From Stenotrophomonas maltophilia (GTDB taxonomy: Bacteria; Pseudomonadota; Gammaproteobacteria; Xanthomonadales; Xanthomonadaceae): a stretch of 9,463 nucleotides of DNA. This document shows positions 6,362 through 9,463 of this stretch, in pieces (position 1 is the first letter of the stretch; the number at the start of each line of letters is the position of its first letter). The stretch covers positions 1 through 9,463 of the forward strand of contig DJBL01000089.1 of NCBI GenBank assembly GCA_002435595.1. The letters are read 5' to 3'. The translations under genes and the position numbers were made by a program. Below the pieces are notes generated by a model. The model was not told the origin of the DNA. It did not search any database and was given only the letters and a program-made list of their open reading frames with translations.

Positions 6362-6889
6362 CTACCAGCGTTCGCTCATGCTGGTGGCCGCCGCATCGGT
6401 GGTGGGCAGGAACGCCAGCGCCGCGCCGTCGGCGTTGGCCACCATCCAGCCGGCACCGGCCGCGGTCGGGGTGAACTCCAGGACATCGCCCACCTTCACG
6501 CCGGCTGCCGGGTTGTCGGCGCGTGCCGGCCACTCCACCACGGCCGGTTGATCCGGTGCCTGCGGATTCTTCAGATCCACCCGGTAGGCGCCGTCGGGCT
6601 GCCGCGCCACGCGCTCCACGGTGAGCGGTGGCAGCGGGCCGGCCTTGCGCTTCTTCGCGGCCCGCGCAGCCCGGTTGTGGGGCATGGAGGCGTCATGCAG
6701 CTCGCTCACCCCCAACGCACTGAGCCACACCGGCGCGGTGATCACCGCCAGGCTCACCACCGAGGCGGTCAGCACGCTGCTGGTCACCGGCGAGGCACGG
6801 CTGAGGTCTTGGGCCGGAGCGGGCAGGCTGGTGGCCAGCAACGCCAGCGCCAGCAGTGGCGACAGGCAGATCGGGGTGGGCTGTTTCAT
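6362..6889 (-). CDS. Exported protein of unknown function, paralogue B
   Basis: The 175-residue product starts with a signal peptide (1-26, cleavage likely after PAPA before Gln27). A second hydrophobic stretch follows (about 39-61, VLTASVVSLAVITAPVWLSALGV) that could anchor it in the inner membrane. Next come a basic Ala-rich linker (RAARAAKKRK, about 73-82) and a C-terminal domain of about 90 residues starting PLPPLTVE and ending SERW. That domain has short beta-like segments: VEWPA, VGDVLEFTPT, GAGWMVANADG, LAFLPT. It is a tandem duplicate of the gene at 6920-7441, about 60% identical over the last 90 residues by hand count. The ATG has a good AGGAA site 7 bases upstream (6897-6901). The 30-bp gap to its paralogue suggests co-transcription. 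I recognise no named domain. The C-terminal part looks like a small beta domain, but this is inference. Confidence 0.85.
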   Translation of the reverse strand: MKQPTPICLSPLLALALLATSLPAPAQDLSRASPVTSSVLTASVVSLAVITAPVWLSALGVSELHDASMPHNRAARAAKKRKAGPLPPLTVERVARQPDGAYRVDLKNPQAPDQPAVVEWPARADNPAAGVKVGDVLEFTPTAAGAGWMVANADGAALAFLPTTDAAATSMSERW

Positions 6890-6919
6890 AACGAGGTTCC
6901 TGGGTACGGAGGCGGGGGC

Positions 6920-7441
6920 TTACCAGCGTTCGCTGGGCTGCGCGGCATCCGGGTCGGTCGGCAGGAACGCCAGCGTGGTGCCCTCGGCGTTGGCCACGGT
7001 CCAGCCGGCGCCGCCCTGGGTGGGCGTGAAGTCCAGCATGTCGCCCACCTGCACCGCATCCACGGGCGCGTCGGCCTGCGCCGGCCAGGCCAGCACGGCC
7101 GGTTCGCCGGGTGCCTGCGGGTTCTGCAGCGCCAGCTGCACGCCGCCCTCGGCGGTGCGCTCCACGTTCTCCACCGTCAACGGCGGCAGCGGCTTGGCCT
7201 TCTTCGCCTCGGCGCGCGCGCGGCTGCGCCGGGCCGAGGCATCGCCGGCCTTGCTCACCCCGGCCGAGACCAGCCAGATCGGCGCGGTCACCACCACCAC
7301 GCTCACCACCGAGGTCACGATGACGCTGCTGGCCACCGGGTGCTTGTTGCCCGTCAACAGCTGGGCCGACGCCGGCATGCTGGTGGCGCACACCGCAATG
7401 GCCAGCAGCGGGGAAACAACGAGGCGGCAGATCCGTGTCAT
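6920..7441 (-). CDS. Exported protein of unknown function, paralogue A
   Basis: This 173-residue product is a tandem paralogue of the gene at 6362-6889. I start it at the ATG at 7439-7441, not the TTG two codons upstream. The ATG has AGGAA 6 bases before it, and from it the two signal peptides align without a gap: SPLLA at 10-14, ATS at 19-21 and cleavage after Ala26 before Gln27. A hydrophobic segment (about 39-62, with SVVSVVVVTAPIWLVSAGVS) is followed by an Arg/Lys-rich linker and the shared domain: PLPPLTVE, NPQAP, VGDMLDFTPT, GGAGWTVANAEG, LAFLPT, ending SERW. It lies 62 bp downstream of the DUF2145 gene and 30 bp upstream of its copy. Likely location is periplasm or inner membrane facing the periplasm. 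Function is unknown. Confidence 0.86.
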   Translation of the reverse strand: MTRICRLVVSPLLAIAVCATSMPASAQLLTGNKHPVASSVIVTSVVSVVVVTAPIWLVSAGVSKAGDASARRSRARAEAKKAKPLPPLTVENVERTAEGGVQLALQNPQAPGEPAVLAWPAQADAPVDAVQVGDMLDFTPTQGGAGWTVANAEGTTLAFLPTDPDAAQPSERW

Positions 7442-7447
7442 GGGCAA

Positions 7448-7452
7448 TTCCT
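7448..7452 (-). promoter_or_regulatory. Shine-Dalgarno site that fixes the start of paralogue A
   Basis: AGGAA on the minus strand lies 6 bases before the ATG at 7441. It directly abuts the alternative TTG at 7447, which could therefore not use it. The same GTACCC(C)AGGAA leader precedes paralogue B (AGGAA at 6897-6901), so the duplication included the ribosome-binding region. Confidence 0.7.
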
Positions 7453-7503
7453 GGGGTACGTCGGGAGGGGGCAGTATGCGGGCAATGCGCAGGCCGGCGG
7501 TGC

Positions 7504-8367
7504 TCAGGGCTTGGGCGCGGTGATGCCCTTCACCGGCACGTGGGCGATCGGCAGTTCCATCTGCAGGCCCTTCTGCTGCTGCACGAAATCAAACACCGAT
7601 TCCACCGTCACCACCGAGTAGTTGCCCGAGATGCGTTCGCTGGCGGGGTGGTCGGTCACTGCCGCGTTGGGCACGAAGAAGCGCGCGCCCAGGCGCTTGG
7701 CCACGCCGATGTGCAGCGTGCTGGGCCGGTACTGGTGCTGCTTCAACCAGGCCTGCACCTGGGTGCGGTTGACGATCAGCGTGTCGTCCTCGATCTGCGC
7801 CAGCGCCGCGGCCAGCACCTCCAGCACCCACTGGTTGGAGTTCTGGTATTCGGTACTGAACGGATAGGCCACCAGGCTGTAGCGGGCCTCGTGCAGGGCG
7901 CGCGCCTGGATGGCCGGCTTGGTCAGCATCGCCTTCAGCGCGCTGCGCAGGGCAGGCGAGGGCACGCCGATGCGCAGATCGGTATGGGCCGAGGTTTCAC
8001 CGATGAACGTGGCCACGCCTTCGCGGAACAGGTGCGAGTCGGCGGTCTTGCACGGATTGAGCAGGTGCACCGCGCGCCACTGGCCATCGTCCTCGCGCAG
8101 CAGGAAGGCCACGTGGCTATGGCGCAACCCGTACTTGCTCAGGTCCTGGCCGCCGCGGGCGATCAGCACCACGTCCACGTCTTCCAGTGCATCCAGCCGT
8201 TCGGTGGTGGCCAGGGCCACATCGAACATCGAGGCCAGCGCCGCCGGCGTCGGGTAGCGCTCCAGGCACTGCGGCTGGGCCTGCGCGATGGCGGCGGTGC
8301 CCAGCAGCAGCCCGCACAGCAGGGCGTGGCGCAGGCGTTTGATCAGCGCAGGGCGGGCGTCGTCCAT
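7504..8367 (-). CDS. Secreted DUF2145 family protein
   Basis: The 287-residue product begins with a positively charged N-terminus and signal peptide (cleavage likely after AQA, residue 30), so it is probably periplasmic. The rest matches the DUF2145 family (PF09916): RGGQDLSKYGLRHSHVAFLLR (71-91), HLLNPC (101-106), then HEARYSLVAYPFSTEYQNSNQW, QVQAWLKQHQYRP, and DHPASERISGNYSVVTVESVFDF near the C-terminus. The family has no established function. The conserved His in the SHVAF segment (His85) and Cys106 are candidate functional residues. The SH-x-AF layout recalls permuted papain-like (NlpC/P60-type) hydrolases, but that is speculation. The ATG at 8365-8367 has GGAG 10 bases upstream (8378-8381). 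Upstream is a small lipoprotein gene (51-bp gap) and downstream the exported paralogue pair. Confidence 0.9.
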   Translation of the reverse strand: MDDARPALIKRLRHALLCGLLLGTAAIAQAQPQCLERYPTPAALASMFDVALATTERLDALEDVDVVLIARGGQDLSKYGLRHSHVAFLLREDDGQWRAVHLLNPCKTADSHLFREGVATFIGETSAHTDLRIGVPSPALRSALKAMLTKPAIQARALHEARYSLVAYPFSTEYQNSNQWVLEVLAAALAQIEDDTLIVNRTQVQAWLKQHQYRPSTLHIGVAKRLGARFFVPNAAVTDHPASERISGNYSVVTVESVFDFVQQQKGLQMELPIAHVPVKGITAPKP

Positions 8368-8403
8368 GGCAGTGGTTCTCCAGCGGCACCGTGCCGCGCG
8401 CGC

Positions 8404-8409
8404 ATCATA
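8404..8409 (-). promoter_or_regulatory. Possible -10 box for the DUF2145 gene
   Basis: On the minus strand this reads TATGAT, five of six matches to TATAAT, 36 bases before the DUF2145 ATG and just past the lipoprotein stop. A short CGGCAC/GTGCCG palindrome lies between it and the ribosome site. No clear -35 is present. It could give the downstream exported genes their own promoter. Confidence 0.28.
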
Positions 8410-8418
8410 GCGCCGCGC

Positions 8419-8640
8419 TCAGCGTGCCGCTTCGCCGCGGCGCATTTCCCGTTCACAGTCGGCGCTGATCGGTGCGATCGGCACCGGCGGACGGTCAGCC
8501 CGGCGGTCGCGCAGCGCGGGCTGTTCGCGTGCGGCATCCAGTTGGTGCTGGCAATGCCAGGACAGCGGGTCCTGCACGGTATCCATGCTCGAGCAGGCGG
8601 TCAGCAGCAGGGCCGACGCCGAAAACATCCACAGGCGCAT
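8419..8640 (-). CDS. Small predicted outer-membrane lipoprotein
   Basis: The 73-residue precursor has a lipoprotein signal, MRLWMFSASALLLTAC, with lipobox LTA-Cys16. The mature part is 58 residues. Ser, not Asp, follows the lipidated Cys, which by the usual +2 rule favours the outer membrane. It has two more cysteines (Cys30 and Cys62) that could form a disulfide and a proline-rich middle (PPVPIAP). The start is the ATG at 8638-8640, because GGAG lies 7 bases upstream (8648-8651) and the signal peptide begins there; an upstream ATG at 8664 would add eight residues before it. It lies 51 bp upstream of the DUF2145 gene on the same strand. I recognise no family and cannot assign a function. Confidence 0.8.
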   Translation of the reverse strand: MRLWMFSASALLLTACSSMDTVQDPLSWHCQHQLDAAREQPALRDRRADRPPVPIAPISADCEREMRRGEAAR

Positions 8641-8670
8641 GCGTGTTCTCCATTCCGTGGTCACACGAAT

Positions 8671-8697
8671 CTACCGCCTTCGGCGTGCGCTCGGTAG
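8671..8697. repeat. Small CTACCG/CGGTAG palindrome
   Basis: ctaccg (8671-8676) pairs with cggtag (8692-8697) in the 73-bp gap after the ELM1-family stop. It shares the CTACCG...CGGTAG outline with the hairpin at 188-210, and its end reads GTAG like the SMAG heads. No T run follows on either strand, so it is not a standard terminator. A diverged palindromic repeat is possible. Confidence 0.35.
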
Positions 8698-8713
8698 CGC
8701 GTGGATCGGCGCG

Positions 8714-9449
8714 TCAGTCCACCCGGCCCAACCGCGCATGCACCTGCGCCGCCACCCGCGCGGTCTCGCGCAGCGGTTCGATCCGGCCCTCGGTGTGCCA
8801 GTCCAGCCAGCGCGGTTGCAGCCGCCCGCGATCGCGCAGCGCCTGCTGGAAATGCGCCAGCCGCCCCTGCGCCTGCCCGGCCAACGCCACCGCCACCGGC
8901 ATGCGCGTGGCGCATGCCTCCGACAGCAGGTTCACCGAATCGGGCGAGACCACCACCCGGTTGGCCCAGCCCAGCAGACCGGCATACGGGTTCACCCCAT
9001 CGCCGCCGTCGCCCCAGATCACATGCGGCAGCTCGGCAAATGCACTGCGCAGCGCGCCTACCAGCGCCGGCGGGGTGCGCCGCGAGGTGGTTGCCAGCAG
9101 GCTGCCACCCTCCGCGCGCACCTGCGCGGCCAGCTGCTGGAACACCTGCACCATCGCCGGCTCGTGCCACGGCGCGTGCGGGGTGGGGCCGCCCACCAGC
9201 AGCGCGGTGCGCGGCCCGGGCAGGGCGCTGAACGAGGCGAACGCCGCCCGCCCGCAGGCCAGCCAGTCATCGTTGACCGGGTTGAGGCTGCCCAGCAGGG
9301 TGATCACGTTGTCGCCGCGCAGGCGGTCGTGCTCGGGCACCACCAGCAGGTCCCAGTGACGGGTGCCGATGCGCGGGTCCAGGATCTGCACCACCCGGGT
9401 GCCGCGCCGGCGCAGTTCGCGCAGCGCCCCGGCCGCCTGCCGGCCGCAA
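8714..9449 (-). CDS. ELM1-family protein (mitochondrial fission ELM1-like), 5' end missing
   Basis: The open frame runs off the right edge, and 244 residues are visible out of a usual length of roughly 320-350. It belongs to the ELM1 family (PF06258, formerly DUF1022), named for a plant mitochondrial fission factor but widespread in proteobacteria, where its role is not established. Family-type stretches: CGRQAA at the truncated end, VQILDPRIG, DLLVVPEHD, LLVGGP, and the C-terminal block NPYAGLLGWANRVVVSPDSVNLLSEACATRMPVAV, which resembles the donor-site half of GT-B glycosyltransferases. The GTG at 9392-9394 is not the start: the reading continues in frame with conserved residues (CGRQAAGALRELRRRGTRV) up to the adapter. 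Roughly 90-100 N-terminal residues are missing. The TGA stop is at 8714-8716, and the lipoprotein gene follows 73 bp later. Confidence 0.85.
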
Positions 9450-9463
9450 AGATCGGAAGAGCG
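9450..9463 (+). other. Illumina sequencing adapter remnant at the contig end
   Basis: The last 14 bases, AGATCGGAAGAGCG, are identical to the start of the Illumina TruSeq read-2 adapter. The coding frame of the ELM1-family gene is conserved up to base 9449, and the expected family residue before CGRQAA (Gly) is lost exactly here. The genomic sequence therefore ends at 9449, and these bases should be trimmed. Confidence 0.93.

Noticed and set aside
6167..8697. Plus-strand frames of 484, 300 and 420 codons opposite the exported-protein genes
   Set aside because: The opposite strand carries genes with signal peptides, ribosome sites and, for DUF2145, family motifs. The two exported paralogues give similar antisense frames simply because they are duplicates.
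9392..9394. GTG as the start of the ELM1-family gene
   Set aside because: Conserved in-frame residues (CGRQAA and the following helix) continue upstream to the adapter, so the gene is truncated and does not start there.

Overview
The window is high-GC chromosomal DNA from a gammaproteobacterium of the Xanthomonadaceae, most likely Stenotrophomonas. The best clue is a palindromic repeat with a GTAG head and an AGCCACGC/GCGTGGCT stem, the form of the SMAG (Stenotrophomonas maltophilia GTAG) elements. The GlnE and succinate CoA-transferase sequences and the 'glnE plus small envelope genes' layout are compatible with this. There are no tRNA or rRNA genes, no CRISPR array, no transposase and no prophage. 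The right end is not genomic: the last 14 bases match the Illumina TruSeq adapter, so this is an assembly edge.

Layout. Bases 1-229 are non-coding and full of palindromes, including a 21-bp direct repeat. A clear intrinsic terminator (230-258) then ends a minus-strand succinate:acetate CoA-transferase gene (264-1778). A 351-bp divergent intergenic region (1779-2129) follows. It holds -10-like boxes for both flanking genes and a strong plus-strand terminator with no obvious gene in front of it. glnE, the two-domain regulator of glutamine synthetase, runs 2130-4973 on the plus strand. It converges on a minus-strand gene across a SMAG-type repeat dimer (4970-5036) that supplies the stop codon of both genes.

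From 9449 down to 5033 everything is on the minus strand, with gaps of 30-76 bp. In transcription order the genes are: an ELM1-family protein (5' end cut off), a 73-residue lipoprotein, a secreted DUF2145 protein, two tandem paralogous exported proteins of 173 and 175 residues, a YhhQ-type queuosine-precursor transporter, and an unrecognised 208-residue protein. The middle four genes all encode exported or envelope proteins and could form one envelope module, but this is inference from position and signal peptides. There is no known pathway for the set. The CoA-transferase and GlnE belong to ordinary acetate/TCA and nitrogen metabolism and are not obviously linked to the minus-strand cluster.

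Most likely to repay attention: the repeat dimer that terminates two genes at once, the possible small RNA or leader upstream of glnE, the paralogous exported pair beside DUF2145, and the adapter at the contig end.
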